From contig NC_087388.1 of NCBI RefSeq assembly GCF_963675165.1, forward strand, positions 1,776,800-1,840,799: DNA of 64,000 nt, given 5' to 3'. Both the position numbers and the translations under genes were made by a program. The notes under the pieces are model-generated. The model was not told where the DNA came from. It worked only from the letters and a program-made list of their open reading frames with translations, and did no database searches. Source of the stretch: Halichondria panicea (Eukaryota > Porifera > Demospongiae > Suberitida > Halichondriidae). This document shows, piece by piece, positions 19,782 to 31,600 of the stretch. Position 1 is the stretch's first letter. Every line of letters begins with the position of its first letter.

Positions 19782-21542
19782 TAGCATGTTTTATGGTGCT
19801 TACTCATGAATGTTTGTGTTTTTCTGATAAATTAATTACAGCATGCTAACTGACACAAGATTGATTTTTATTCACTTTTATAGCCATTTTTTGATGAGAA
19901 CGTTATGCAAAACTTATATTTAATGATCTTTACCAAAAATGGACATAAATTGGTTTTATGGCCAATTATTCTTTAGACACCTATTATTCCATGACCATTG
20001 CCTAAAAAGTGGTCTCAGGTCAAAACCTGACTGCATGGTGGCTCTATAGCCCTGTCATATGAATGACATTGTAACGGATTGAGTTATGCACTCACCGAAT
20101 TTCTTGTTTCTACTGGCCAATCCTAGCAATGTTTGCATTTTTTAGTTCGATATACCGTCATACATATATACAAAGCAAACTATAATTGCCTCTTCTATAA
20201 CATTCATGAGCGAAACAAAACATGGCGAGAGGTATAATTAGCACAGCGCAGCTTGCAGCACTCGTTACTATTCAGCACTCATTACAAACACAACACATTT
20301 AACTCGTATATACATTGAAAATGGTAAGCAACATTGATCAACACAGTTTTTTAACTGAGAGCTGCATCGTTATCTTGATCGTATTCCTACAAGTAGAGCG
20401 GAGATTGTATAGAGTGAGTGAGCATAATTATGATTATACACATATATAATTGTGCATGGCAACATCACAAATGTTATAATCATTGGTTCAAAAACTGTTT
20501 CAATATCTTTAAATCCTCCACATAAGTCACTTACAACTTATGCATGTACATGTAAGCTACCATGCACTATCATATAGTTTTGCTTGAGTACATACGTGTG
20601 TTAGTCCCGAGGCAAGGACAAGCTCATTTTCCAAAATGTGGTTTCGACACTACAGTCATGCATGCATGTGATCCAATACATTTCAATCAACTCACAGCGT
20701 AAGTCTCGTATTCAAAGCGATGTCTGAGGTTTAAGTGCTGAAGAAAGTTTTGGCTGCGTTGGTTAGAAGAGCCATAAATATTTTTGTGTGGCTTATTTAT
20801 TCCGCACAATGGTACCAGCACCATTTCTTAAGACATTTAAGTACAACTATTCACAACTTTATGGCCTTCTACTCGGGGCAAGCGAAGTGAGTCCCTAGCT
20901 TACAGATAGTGTTGACATTTTGTCTGCGCAAGAGTAATTAGGAAACAATCGGGAACTTGGGCACATGCAGTTCTGGGATATGCTGTAAGTCAACTCATAA
21001 AAAAAACAAAAACGTGTAACGATGATCTAAATCAGAAGTTAAGCTATATTCTCTTCCACCCCATCCCCATGCACACACACACAAACACACATGCACTCCA
21101 TGCACAGATCGTTGATACCCAGGTTGCCCACATATCTACCTCAACTGCAGTTTGCGCTGGGTTCGAGGTTCACTATACTTTTGTTTTAACCCACCTTTGT
21201 CAAAAGTTGTATCAACGGGTGAGACTGATCTCAACTCCCTCTTAGATATGATGCTTATCACCAAGACAACAAGTGCCAATTGGACACAAGAGGTTGTGGA
21301 ACAGCTTTAACTAACGGTTACATAATTGTCACAATACCATGTTAGAGGACTTAATTAGATCTATAATATGAAAACTATGATAATTTTGACATAACGCTGT
21401 ACACCCTTTGATTTAATTCGGTCATCTAGTTATCTTAAACTGATTCATACACAATTATAATTATATACATGTATACACAAACACAACACTTTGAACTCGT
21501 ATACATTGACAATGGTGAGCCAACATCGACCAATATAGTTTT
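19782..21542. other. Intergenic stretch with a decayed duplicate of the RNF 3' end
   Basis: About 1.76 kb with no complete gene. It holds the HSP40 3' untranslated region, a repeat piece at 20220-20260 (ACATGGCGAGAGG and AGCACAGCGCAGCTTG, seen again near 54595-54630), the RNF-like exon remnants listed separately, and a short open segment at 21206-21310. Confidence 0.5.
20290..20790 (-). pseudogene. Fragment of the RNF114-like gene (last two exons), decayed
   Basis: 20352-20388 resembles the last exon of the neighbouring RING gene but is shortened: the acidic EYDQDNDAA is followed by an early stop. 20701-20775 resembles exon 5 of the same gene (the region encoding HLNLRH). Flanking intron and 3' sequence is also shared, for example the ACACAACAC and AACTCGTATA segments. 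This is a tandem partial duplicate of 21470-22010 lying just downstream of the parent gene. Confidence 0.7.
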
Positions 21543-23564
21543 TTAATTGTATTCCAGAGAAGCTTGAACAGCTGCTTCGAAAGCTGCATCGTCGTCTTGA
21601 CCGTACTCCTACAAGTATAGGGTGGAGATAGTATATATTGAGCATACGACACATACGTGATTATGCAGTGACATACATAACTGTAATTTTATGTCCTGGA
21701 TATTCAAAACACTATCTAGAAGATAAGTCATAACTTGTGCAAGCTACTATCATACATGTGTGTGTATTAGCACCCAATTTCCTCGAGGCAAGGACAAACT
21801 ACTTCGACACTGCATGTGTCAGTGTTTAGCAGCCATTCCATAACTTAAAGCATAAATGTGTGGTTTCGACGCTACAGTCATGCATGTGACCCAATACATT
21901 TGCAGTTCTTGAAAGGCAATCAACTCACAACGTAAGTCTCATATTCAAAGCGATGTCTGAGGTTTAAGTGCTGGAGGAAGTTTTGGCTGTGTTGGTCAGA
22001 AGAGCCCCAGGGCATAGATGCACACACAGGGCACACCTATATACAGTGTGGGGGATCAAAAAATAGGGTTTGTGTGAATGATGAACCAGTATTCGATTGT
22101 CTACACACTATAGTACAATCATGCTAGATTATGAACCCTACAGTATACAGGCTACAAAATCTGAACGTGGTTACTAATTAAGAGACAGAGAAGAATATTA
22201 ACATTGTAGCTGGTGGGTGTTTTAATTTAACAATTTGGCGGATTTTACCAAAAATTGCCAATTTTCCGGTGGACACAACGTTATTGCAGCAGTAGCTACG
22301 CCCGAGATGTCAAATTAAAAACCACAAATTACGTTTAAATGGCTCATCCACCCAGTTATACGGTAGTACAGTTGATTGCGACAAGCATATAGTAGTCCTT
22401 TATTTTACATGCATGGTTTGTACTGGCATACATTGTAGCAGTCGTACTTTATACTTAGTACTCACCACTGATTCAGTAGAGTTGGCATGGTAATGGTTCA
22501 CATGATCTACCAGCTCCTTGCAGTCCATGTGGCTTTGAGGACAGAGGGGACACTTGAAGGTGCTTCTGTTTTGAGGAGGGCTGTGGAAATAAACACATGT
22601 AGGCAGAGTATATGTAAATATGCATAGTTTGTCTATAATTATACTGGTAACATAGTTATAAACACATGGTGTGTTCAGACCAAACAAGAAATCATAAAGA
22701 TTGGCCTGGGTATGTCACTTATCGAAATACATGCACCGTTGACATACACTGACACGGCCAATGAACCAATGCCGCTTGCTAGATCACTGAAACAACAGAC
22801 AAGTGTGCGAGTGCTTACTTGACTTCTTGACTAGTGTCTGCTATGGGTCTGAACTGGAGAGTAGGCTTTCTTTTGGAGCAGTTGATAGTGTGAGCATCCA
22901 ACTCTTGTAATGCCAACTATCATTGTCAGTGTGTGTGCATTTGTGTTTACATATTTTAACACAACAAACGGGTGTTAGTTACTTCATAAGACATCATGAA
23001 ATGCACCAAAGTGAAGTTCCACAAAACACTAACACACAGTACCATTTGTGGTGCATGTCGGTAAACAAACTATCTCACCTGTTTATGACAGGCCTCACAG
23101 GTGGTTACCACGGTAGCTATCTCTCTCTCTAGAGCTCTGTCTGCAGTGAGGTCACACTCCAGTCTGAAGGACTGTCGACACACGGGACACTGTACAGAAC
23201 CCTCCTCCGCTGATTTGGACATTCTCAGCAGACACTTGTAACAGAATCTGTTATGTAGAAATACAGAGTAAAATCGTCTGGGTATATATCCAACAACAAT
23301 TATTATTATTATTAGCCACGATCACTATTGTCATTGTACACACTGCACAGGACAAAAGACTATTAGAACCTAAGCGCAATTCTGTGACCATATCAATAAA
23401 AACAGGGCTATATTAAAAGAAGCTGACGAGAACGAAATGGATAACAGAGGCAAGCTACATGTAGCTAGCTAGACCTACTTGTGAGCACATCCATTGATTG
23501 TCACCGGCTTCTTGAGAACTTCTTGACACACAGGGCACTGAAACTTTGCATCAACCTCCGCCAT
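21543..23564 (-). CDS. RNF114/125/166-family RING E3 ubiquitin ligase, ~212 aa
   Basis: Six exons in phase: 23564-23479, 23247-23079, 22916-22819, 22580-22466, 22036-21932 and 21608-21543. The N-terminal C3HC4 RING runs from FQCPVCQEV to CPVCRQSF. A second zinc-binding segment contains CEACHKQ. A C2H2-type finger (FKCPLCPQSH...H...H) and the family signature VCPVCASMPWGSSDQ follow. The protein ends in an acidic helix (QDDDAAFEAAVQASLEYN) that looks like a ubiquitin-interacting motif. The length is close to vertebrate members (~230 aa). It should transfer ubiquitin to substrates; the precise orthologue is not resolved. It is head-to-head with EXOSC7, 180 bp apart. Confidence 0.9.
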
Positions 23565-23744
23565 AAGGTTTGTTCTGCAGCTACTCAGACTCTTTAATAT
23601 CCACCATCAGTATTGAAGACAATTGCATTGGCATGGGTCATCATAGGAGAAAGCTCAATAATGAGCTTGTACATTGGCGACCCTTACCAAGCCAGGTCAT
23701 TTTGTGCATTGTCCATTGAGGTCTCGATTGAGGTGCAGTGCAGC
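23565..23744. promoter_or_regulatory. Bidirectional promoter between RNF114-like and EXOSC7
   Basis: Only 180 bp separate the two start codons on opposite strands, so both promoters must share or abut this segment. No TATA box is obvious. Confidence 0.5.
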
Positions 23745-25508
23745 ATGGCTAGTTTCTTACTCTCTAAGCCCGAGATAGACTACATTGTGGACGGGGTTAA
23801 CTCAAACTACAGAGCAGATGGACGAACCTGTAAGGATTATAGACATTTTAATATTCAAACTGGAGTTGTTTCCAACACAAGTGGATCTGCAAAGATTCAA
23901 TTGGTAAAGGGTCAACAGAATAAAATGTTAATTTTAATTCATACACTTTCCCCCTACACAGGATCGTACAGCTGCTGTAGTGGGTGTGAAGGCTGAGCTT
24001 GGATCACCCCTCCCCATGTCACCTGGCAAAGGACGACTTGAGTTCTTCATCGATTGGTGTGTGCTTAAATAACTTCCAATCATGCATCCATGTTACATTT
24101 CGTTCTCGAATCATGGCGTATTTTTATAACATCCTCTACTGTTTTGCATCCCACATTGTATTATAATAATTTACATTCATCATTCTTTGTATAACAAGTC
24201 CGCACATTCACACAGCTCTGCTCTGGCGAGTCCCGAGTTTGAGAACAGAGAGGGGGAGGAGCTTGGTCAGCATCTGGCCAGGAGACTAGTGGAGGCCTAT
24301 CACAACACATCGGCTATCGACCTCTCTCAGCTCTGTGTGATTCCCGGGCAACAGTGTTGGATACTCTACGTGGATGCTTTGGTAAGTGAACAGGTGGTGT
24401 GTATCGACTCAGCATACTATGCCTTAGAATTTTATATATAAATGCAATGCCTTTCAGTCATACTCAATCTGATCTGCATTACTATAAATATTACAACGCT
24501 AGTTGCTAGTGTGTCACATCTATATCCTGACCGCACACGCTCATACACTATCAGACCACACCCATCTGACCCCACCTCCCGTCATGCAGGTACTAGAGTG
24601 GAGTGGTGGTGTTCTGGACGCCCTCTCTATGGCTGTATGGGCTGCTCTCTCCACCACACTGATCCCTAAGCTCACTGTGACTGGAGAGGGGGAGGAGTTA
24701 GAGATTGAGGTCTCTGATAATCCTCATGACTCCACCAAGATAGATGTCTCCAAAGCACCCGTTGTTGTCACTCTCACACAGGTATAGGAGCTATATAGCT
24801 GTCAAATTGGAAACTCTATTGCGATGTTTCGAATCATTTGTAATGGAATCTGCGTGGACCACCAAGCCTCATGTCTTTATATTCTTAACACCCTTGAGGC
24901 ATTTACATGTACGTAGGTACGTAGTATAGTCGCTGATGTGGTGACTGCATACTTGATACAACAAGAGTATAATCTATCAGGCGCTGATAAATGTTGTGCT
25001 AATTAATTGACCTGCAAAATTTCCCTCAAACTGAAAGTATATAATTATGAATTGTGTTTATTTGTTGACAGGTTGGCCGTGAGTATCTGGTGGATGCCAG
25101 TCAAGAGGAGGAGGCGTGTTCCTCTCTACGTGTTGCCATGGGAGTGGACAGAGAGGGTCATGTGACCAGTGCCAACAAGGAGGGCGATGGTGGGATCCCC
25201 TATCACAAGATGAACGACATTGTCACAGTAAGTACTGTACTAACAATACCGTATAACTAATAAGGGATATCACTTAACTGTGTACATCTGCCACGACTCG
25301 TGTCCTTAAAAATTAATAATTAAAGCATAGAGTTTCTTTTGCTATCATTTTCGTCTTCATTATATATAATTCAGTGCTTGTATTACACTCTCTTCTACAG
25401 TTGGGGGTTGATGTGGGCAAGCAAGTGTTCCAGCGATTGGATTCTCTAGTGCAGAAACAGCTGAGTAGTGATACTATGGACACTACCGAACAAACAATGT
25501 TTAGGTGA
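23745..25508 (+). CDS. EXOSC7: Exosome complex component RRP42 (EXOSC7), 291 aa
   Basis: Exons 23745-23903, 23962-24056, 24216-24381, 24590-24781, 25072-25227 and 25401-25508 give 292 codons with the stop, the same length as I know for the human protein. The RNase PH fold is recognisable: DGR near the N-terminus, VVSNTSGSA, GVKAELGSP, LEFFID, then LCVIPGQQCWILYVDAL and VLEWSGG, and the C-terminal VDASQEEEACSSLRVAMG. It is a catalytically inactive ring subunit of the 3'-5' RNA exosome in nucleus and cytoplasm. The start is the ATG that gives the conserved MAS start. Shares a promoter region with the RING gene. Confidence 0.93.
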
Positions 25509-25682
25509 CGCTCATTTCGACACATTATTCAATAATGACACTTACATAGTTCTGTACATTGTTTTCACGATGCTATTGAAACAAAAACAACTTCTCAACA
25601 CTTATGTGAAAGTACTAAATGCACAGCAGCAGTCAATCTAGCTAATTATGATCCCGTTGCTTGTTTGGAGCCTTGTACGGTG

Positions 25683-26061
25683 TTAACTTGTAAAGATCTG
25701 TAAGAGTATTTAAAAACACATACAGCAAGCAAGGTGTGGTATTATGTCCACTAAGTTAATTGTGACGGTGAATCTACTCTTCTACACTCCTGCATGAGCC
25801 TATAGTATGCATGTATAATTATATACTCACCTTATCTTTACACCTCTTACAACGGCACGGCCACGTACGTAACTCAATGCAATTGAATTTAAGGCAGTTT
25901 CGATATTCACAGGCTAACTTACAGCCTGTCTGCTTCACACCTGTGTAAGAGGTAGTGGCTTAGTAGCCATTTTGATCGAATTGTTTACCTGTGCATTTTG
26001 AAGTGGTTGAAAGTGTGAAGAGAGACACCAGCAACAGCATTACAAAAATTTGTTTCTTCAT
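25683..26061 (-). CDS. Small secreted cysteine-rich peptide, ~65 aa
   Basis: Exons 26061-25989, 25940-25831 and probably 25697-25683 join in phase. Exon 1 is a classic signal peptide (MKKQIFVMLLLVSLFTLST). The mature part has eight cysteines in about 40 residues with spacing C-x7-C-x3-C-x4-C-x4-C-x7-C-x1-C-x2-C and many Lys/Arg. The CxxxC and CxC pair is reminiscent of cysteine-stabilised alpha-beta peptides (defensins, venom-type scaffolds), but no family can be named. An antimicrobial, signalling or other secreted role is guesswork. The last exon adds only four residues and is the least certain part. It sits between EXOSC7 (convergent) and the GuK-ELMO gene. Confidence 0.65.
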
Positions 26062-26286
26062 GGTCGCTTTAGACGTCAGCGTACACTAATGTCTATAGCT
26101 AGCTTTCAAGCTTCTTTAATTACTCCCAAAAGTTTACTCCCAAAAGAAAACAAATCCTTTAATATACCAAACCATTGTATTGTACATTCACATTCACATT
26201 AACTTTATATGTACATGCATGTACAACACTGAAGCTTCAACTAATCAACAACACATAAAGTACAATAAAAAAGTTATAAAATGTGT

Positions 26287-28344
26287 CTACACATCACTAT
26301 AATCTTCTAGAGGAGTGAATGGTTTCGGTGCAGTCTCAATTAGGTCTGAAGGAGCTTGTCTCGAGTTTTCTTTCTTGCTCTGATAATCGTGATAGTTTTT
26401 TAGTACGTCTCGAGCATGTTTACACGCGTAGTCACTGACACTTTGAATAAGAGTACTCGAATCAAGCATTGCCATACCGTGAGATTTCCACATCATGTAG
26501 TAGTGATAAAACGTTGCAGTGTAAAAATCGTTTATTATCACAAAGACCTGCTCTCGTTTATTCGCAAGTTTTGTCAGAAAACTACCTCTCAATGCCGATA
26601 GAGCAATTTGCGTAACTTGAAAAGACAGATTACAAAACGGAATTGTAGGTGTTTCTTGCTTGGTGTAACGAAATATCTCCCGTGCCAAAGAGATGTTGTT
26701 ATCCAACAAATATATCAACTGGGCCAAGCCAAACATTCCTACTCCTTCCAGATCATCAGCTGGGTCTGATCCACTAAATCCGATAGCCGTCCAATGTGCT
26801 CCATACCGTCTGCAATTGATATTTCTACCTGTCAATCTGATATAGATAGTTTGCAAAATGCGTAGATGAAGCTTGTTTTTGTCTAGCGAACATCTAGCCA
26901 TTGCTAGTACAAGTAATCGTTCGTCACGAAGTTTTTTGTCAAGTTTATTTCGACTAAACGCTCCTTCTTTTGGTATCTCTTCTTTTGCAAGCTCTCTCTC
27001 TTTTCTAAAGTTGATGCTTTGAAAGTGTGTGAGAACTTCGCTGAAGGTGACCGGTCTGACATTAGCCTGAGGCCCCGTTGCGTCAGTGCTAGTTTCTAGC
27101 TTGACTGTTGGTAGACTGTCCCATTCGTGTTTAGTGATCTCGTACCGTGTGGTTTGTGTTAACTGGAGATCTTCGACCAATTGCATCACACACTGATGAA
27201 GTTGTTTGTACGCCTCGTTTGGCTGATCAGCATTGACAGTGAAATCTGGCTTTACTCCACCCTGTTTTGGGGGCTTTGTTCCTGAATGAATGAGAATATA
27301 GGTAGCCTTTGTTCCGTTCTTCTTAAACTGCTGTGCACCAGTCATCGTTACATTGAGCACAACGCAGGGCTTTGCGAGCTGAGTTGCTTCAGCTAGTGCT
27401 TGTTTCGTGGTGCCGATAAACTCTCCACTCACTATCGGGCTATCTTCTGCTAAGAGATCAAATTTAGAGGATGTCCGTTGTGGTTGTTCTAAGAGGGTAG
27501 GAAGATCTGTTGGAAAATCCACTGCAGTTGAACGACGTTTGGCTGTTTTCATTATCATATCAACATCAGACGTAGCGGCTCTTTGCATTCTCTTCTTTGG
27601 TCGTTTTTGAAGTTGTACGTACTCGAGATAGTCGCCCCTAGCCATGCCCAGAGACATTTGCTTCTGAGAAATAAAATTGAAATCGATTCCATCTACTTCG
27701 TCAGCTCTTTTCTTCCTCGTAGTATTTGAGACCACTTTAGCAAACATGGCTGGGTTACTGTGCACAAGTTTCTCAACTAAATTCGTCTTTCCACATCCTG
27801 CATGGCCATAAATAACAACCGTTCTGTAGTTGTACAGGGCACTGTTTAGTTTGGTTTGGAACTTGTTGGATGTTTTCGGCGAAGGTGGACTAGCTTGGGC
27901 TTCTTGGATTCGCATCAGCTTAAATTTAGGTGTGCTTGGTAGGCTGGTATCCAAGGTATAATGTGGTGGGGTGAGTATCTGCAAGTTGGTGTCACTAGAA
28001 GTGCTATGCATCGGACTCGTAAGTACCAGACTGGGTACTGGATGCTTCTGCTTTGTCTTGCTTTGCTCTTTTGTTGTGCTTTCTTTTGCCAACTTAGGAT
28101 TTTCTGGTGTATCCATTGGTTTAGGAGCTGATTCACTACGTTCCGCTTGCTCCTCAGAGCTTAGCTTGGTATCATTAGCTGTGTATTTCATAGTCATCTC
28201 GTCATGACCACCAGAAAATTCAAACTCAGATATTGAACTTGATCTTGATTCTTTGTTCCCTGGCTCAACAGGCACAGGACTGGTAGCTGTGATGTATGCC
28301 ACCTCAGCATCGTATTCCAGACCGTCCACTTCTATTCCAGCCAT
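26287..28344 (-). CDS. Guanylate-kinase-like plus ELMO-domain protein, 685 aa, single exon
   Basis: Residues ~1-165 are a disordered Ser/Pro/Glu-rich region. Residues ~172-350 form a guanylate-kinase fold: P-loop VVIYGHAGCGKTNL, SNTTRKKRADEVDGIDFNF (the GMP-binding loop of this family), then GEFIGTT and VVLNVTMTGAQQF. A low-complexity insert at ~245-300 interrupts the GMP-binding region, so the domain is probably a binding module and not an enzyme. Residues ~475-640 match an ELMO/CED-12 domain (RRYGAHWTAIGFSGSDPADD, then GVGMFGLAQLIYLL), known in ELMODs as a GTPase-activating module for Arf/Arl proteins. The key Arg of ELMOD GAPs could be the RRYG pair; not certain. No introns, unlike its neighbours, which hints at an old retrocopy or intron loss. 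Head-to-head with TTC27. Confidence 0.82.
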   Translation of the reverse strand: MAGIEVDGLEYDAEVAYITATSPVPVEPGNKESRSSSISEFEFSGGHDEMTMKYTANDTKLSSEEQAERSESAPKPMDTPENPKLAKESTTKEQSKTKQKHPVPSLVLTSPMHSTSSDTNLQILTPPHYTLDTSLPSTPKFKLMRIQEAQASPPSPKTSNKFQTKLNSALYNYRTVVIYGHAGCGKTNLVEKLVHSNPAMFAKVVSNTTRKKRADEVDGIDFNFISQKQMSLGMARGDYLEYVQLQKRPKKRMQRAATSDVDMIMKTAKRRSTAVDFPTDLPTLLEQPQRTSSKFDLLAEDSPIVSGEFIGTTKQALAEATQLAKPCVVLNVTMTGAQQFKKNGTKATYILIHSGTKPPKQGGVKPDFTVNADQPNEAYKQLHQCVMQLVEDLQLTQTTRYEITKHEWDSLPTVKLETSTDATGPQANVRPVTFSEVLTHFQSINFRKERELAKEEIPKEGAFSRNKLDKKLRDERLLVLAMARCSLDKNKLHLRILQTIYIRLTGRNINCRRYGAHWTAIGFSGSDPADDLEGVGMFGLAQLIYLLDNNISLAREIFRYTKQETPTIPFCNLSFQVTQIALSALRGSFLTKLANKREQVFVIINDFYTATFYHYYMMWKSHGMAMLDSSTLIQSVSDYACKHARDVLKNYHDYQSKKENSRQAPSDLIETAPKPFTPLEDYSDV

Positions 28345-28602
28345 TGCTTATTGTGTCAGCTACAATTAACTTAACCATAGATATATCTATGACTTAACTG
28401 TAACTGTTGTGTTTTGCTAAAGGCCTACGCCCTCTTTTTTTGCAGAATGAGCCCCTCCCCCCTCAAATGCAAAAACTTGGCTTGGGAATGCAGTGGCCGT
28501 GGCTTTCGTTTCCTGTTTAGTGGTCACATCACATACCACATCATATATATAGATTCATTGAACAAGGCTGGCCGGCTAGCCACGTGGCTGAGAATTTGCT
28601 CT
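28345..28602. promoter_or_regulatory. Bidirectional promoter between GuK-ELMO gene and TTC27
   Basis: 258 bp lie between start codons on opposite strands. TATATATAG-like stretches occur at 28380 and 28545, but neither can be assigned as a TATA box. An upstream open frame beginning at 28447 is continuous with the TTC27 frame, so the true TTC27 start could be earlier than 28603. Confidence 0.4.
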
Positions 28603-31600
28603 ATGGAGTTCCTTGAAAGCGATGTGTGGAAGTCAGTACTGAGCAGTCATGAGGAAGACCTACAGACTGGTGAGAAGCTCACTTTCAAGTTTTAAACATG
28701 TACAAATGTATTAAACTTCATATACATACTCCCCTAATTTTCTCTCCAGTTATTTCTGCCAGTATTTTGCAGTCTAATGACCCCAATCTTCAGGGGTTCC
28801 TCCTGTCTTGGGGGGCGGGGCTGCTTGATCTCTTTTGTCGGCTCAACTGGACTGGCCCACCTTTGACCTCTGACGGAGAGACAACACTTGCAGAACTCTC
28901 TAGGTTCAACAATAAAAGTTTGGACATCCTTTCGTGGGACAGTGAGGTGAGGTTGGGTCAACGTTTCGTACATACAAATGAGTATATAGCTATGTGCGCA
29001 TAATAAATTGTGCATGAAGCCATACCAACAGACAGTCTGTTGGAGCGCTTAATAAGTGCCCATGGGGCGTAAGCACAAATCATTATGTTGAACAGAGAGC
29101 CGGCAACTCAAAATAGAAAATTAGCTTGATATGGTCTGATGATGATCAAGCTTGCACTGTACACTTCATTACAAATTATATTCATTGTAAATCTTTTCAC
29201 GATTATACTTATTTACGCCCACTCCTTTTTCAGACTTCCTACCATCTTTCTCAATGTCCCACGCTGCTTGTCTTATCCCACCTGTTGTTGGATAAATGGG
29301 CGGAGCTAGTTGGAGGTAAGAAAGGTGAAGAAGTGTTTGCTGGCGAGAGGTGGAGGGTCAGGTGCTTGTTCATTCAGCAAAGGTTGCTGAGTCAGCGTTC
29401 GGAATCACTCTGGAAGAGAATATCGCAAAGTATTGGTGAGTAGGATGTAAAAAGACTCTATATACATTTACTCTAAACTATTGGGTTAAGCTGTTTTCCA
29501 AGGCATGTATAATGTACCAGTCCTGTAACATGCGGTAACATTATCTGCAGATGAACACATTTTACCTGAACTGGAGGGGAAGAATTTGCCAACGTGAGCT
29601 CGCTTACAATAGACACACAGCACACGTGAGCTCTTCCATGCTGTGCCCTGAGGATCACAAAATATTGCCTTGTACCAAACGCTTTAGTTTTTGAATTCAA
29701 TGTACCACTAGTTCATGTATCTTACACCAGGAGTAAATTCATGTACATGTACTCCTGCTAACACTAATGATGCTTCCTGCAGGAGTGACCTGATTGAACT
29801 GTACCTGGAGCTGGGTCACATGTATCTCTACTATTCCGACTTAAACCATGCCCAGGTGTGGTAAATATACAGAGTGCTGTAATTGTGATGTGATCATAAC
29901 ACTATTGTTCCTTCAGGAGTTCTTCAAAAGAGCACTAGATTTATTTGGAATGGAAACAGATCTCTCGGGTAAGTTTATGTAGTGTTAGTTATTTTTAAGC
30001 GTTTTGGAGGTGCTTGACAGTTGTAAGAGCATTTTTATATGCAGGGCCCGCGTCTGAGGCCTGAAACATGTATACTTTTATATATTGTAGATCATTTGTA
30101 CACCCACTGATAAACTGATTCCCTCTTACCTGTATATTAGGTTCCCTTGGCAAAAGGACTAAGTTTCAGCAAAAGGACATCGCTCAGTTGATACTTCAAG
30201 TCACCATCAGCGACAATAAAACCATTCCCACTGCCCCACCCACCAACACCCAAACTACATCCTCCCACTCCACACCCTCACAAGCCTCACTGCCCCAAGA
30301 CGTAGCACTCGGTGACGATACACTGCTGGATAATATAGAGTTTGTGGACCAGCCCTCTCAGCCGCAGCTCTCTCACCTACAGCAAGCCGTTGTGTTGGGG
30401 GAATGGTGAGAGGATAGATAAATGTTAGCCAGGAATTTGCCTCCACACCCCCCTCCAAAAAAATATTGGTAGCTATGTAGTATAATGAAAGCAACGCAGG
30501 TGCTGATGCCTCGGTGGAGGTACCAAAGCTATGTAACATATAAAGCTACGTAATAACTAGCTTTTATACACACATTGATTATGATGAACGTTTTTAATTT
30601 TACCATAGATATAATTTTACGCGTGCAAAATCCAGAAGAGTGGGTAATGATCGACGATGATTGTTGTTAAAAACGATCGATGCCAAAAGTTCAAGTCTAA
30701 AATTATGGCTGCAAGTCAGCAGAGCCTTGCAGCTCTCTTCTCACTCTTGCAGCTACCAATAGCTAGTGTTCTAGTGCAGAGCTAACTACTAAGTAGAGTA
30801 GCAACACTCGGTGAACAAGTTTTGCTACGGACTCTTCTGAAAAGGCTGCAATGGCATTCCAAGTAAGCAAAACTAGGCATAACTCGAGAACGAAGCTTTA
30901 TTTTGCAAATCCACAAATACAAATCCAAGAAAACATGACTAGATAATGGTTAGACACTGTTTAGGAAGTTTCTACGTGATTTAGAAGCCCAAAGGGCGTT
31001 CTGTAGAATCCCGAACGCAGTGAGGGTTCTACTAGCCCTGAGGGCTTCTAAATCACGTGGAAACTTCCTAAACAGTGTCTAAGCATTTTAGATCATAGCA
31101 ACAACGCTCATACGCCTGACAACAATGGTTTGAACGCACAAACAATGGATTCTGAGCCTCCTCCTGTGCCGAACGCTTTCTTGAGTTCCCCTATTACACG
31201 GTTTCGAACTACTGAAACCCAGCCCACCCTTCCCTGCTTCCTTCCAAACCAGCCACACCTCCAGCTCTGTCTTTGCAGCAACCAGCCCCACCTCCATATC
31301 TGCTGCAGCAACCAGCCCCACCTTCCTATCTGCTCTCTGCTCTCTCTGACCTGCAAGACGAAGGTTCGTAGACTATTTGCTCTCCTCCATAGCCAGTGAG
31401 AACCTACTTACTGCTCCAGTGGCAAAGAAAGCAAGAAAATTCGCTCCCCCACAGTCAAGTAAAGAAGTAGAACAAGCAAGAAAGGAAACAATACCAAAGA
31501 AACACTCATTGACGTCAAGTATTGCTTATTATTATTATTATTATGTACGTTTATTATGATTATTATCTTATCTTGATCAAATCTTTGCTACATGATTTTC

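Noticed and set aside
29756-29855. Shorter version of TTC27 exon 4 using the acceptor at about 29782
   Set aside because: It leaves the wrong phase after exon 3 and meets a stop; the upstream acceptor keeps the frame open.
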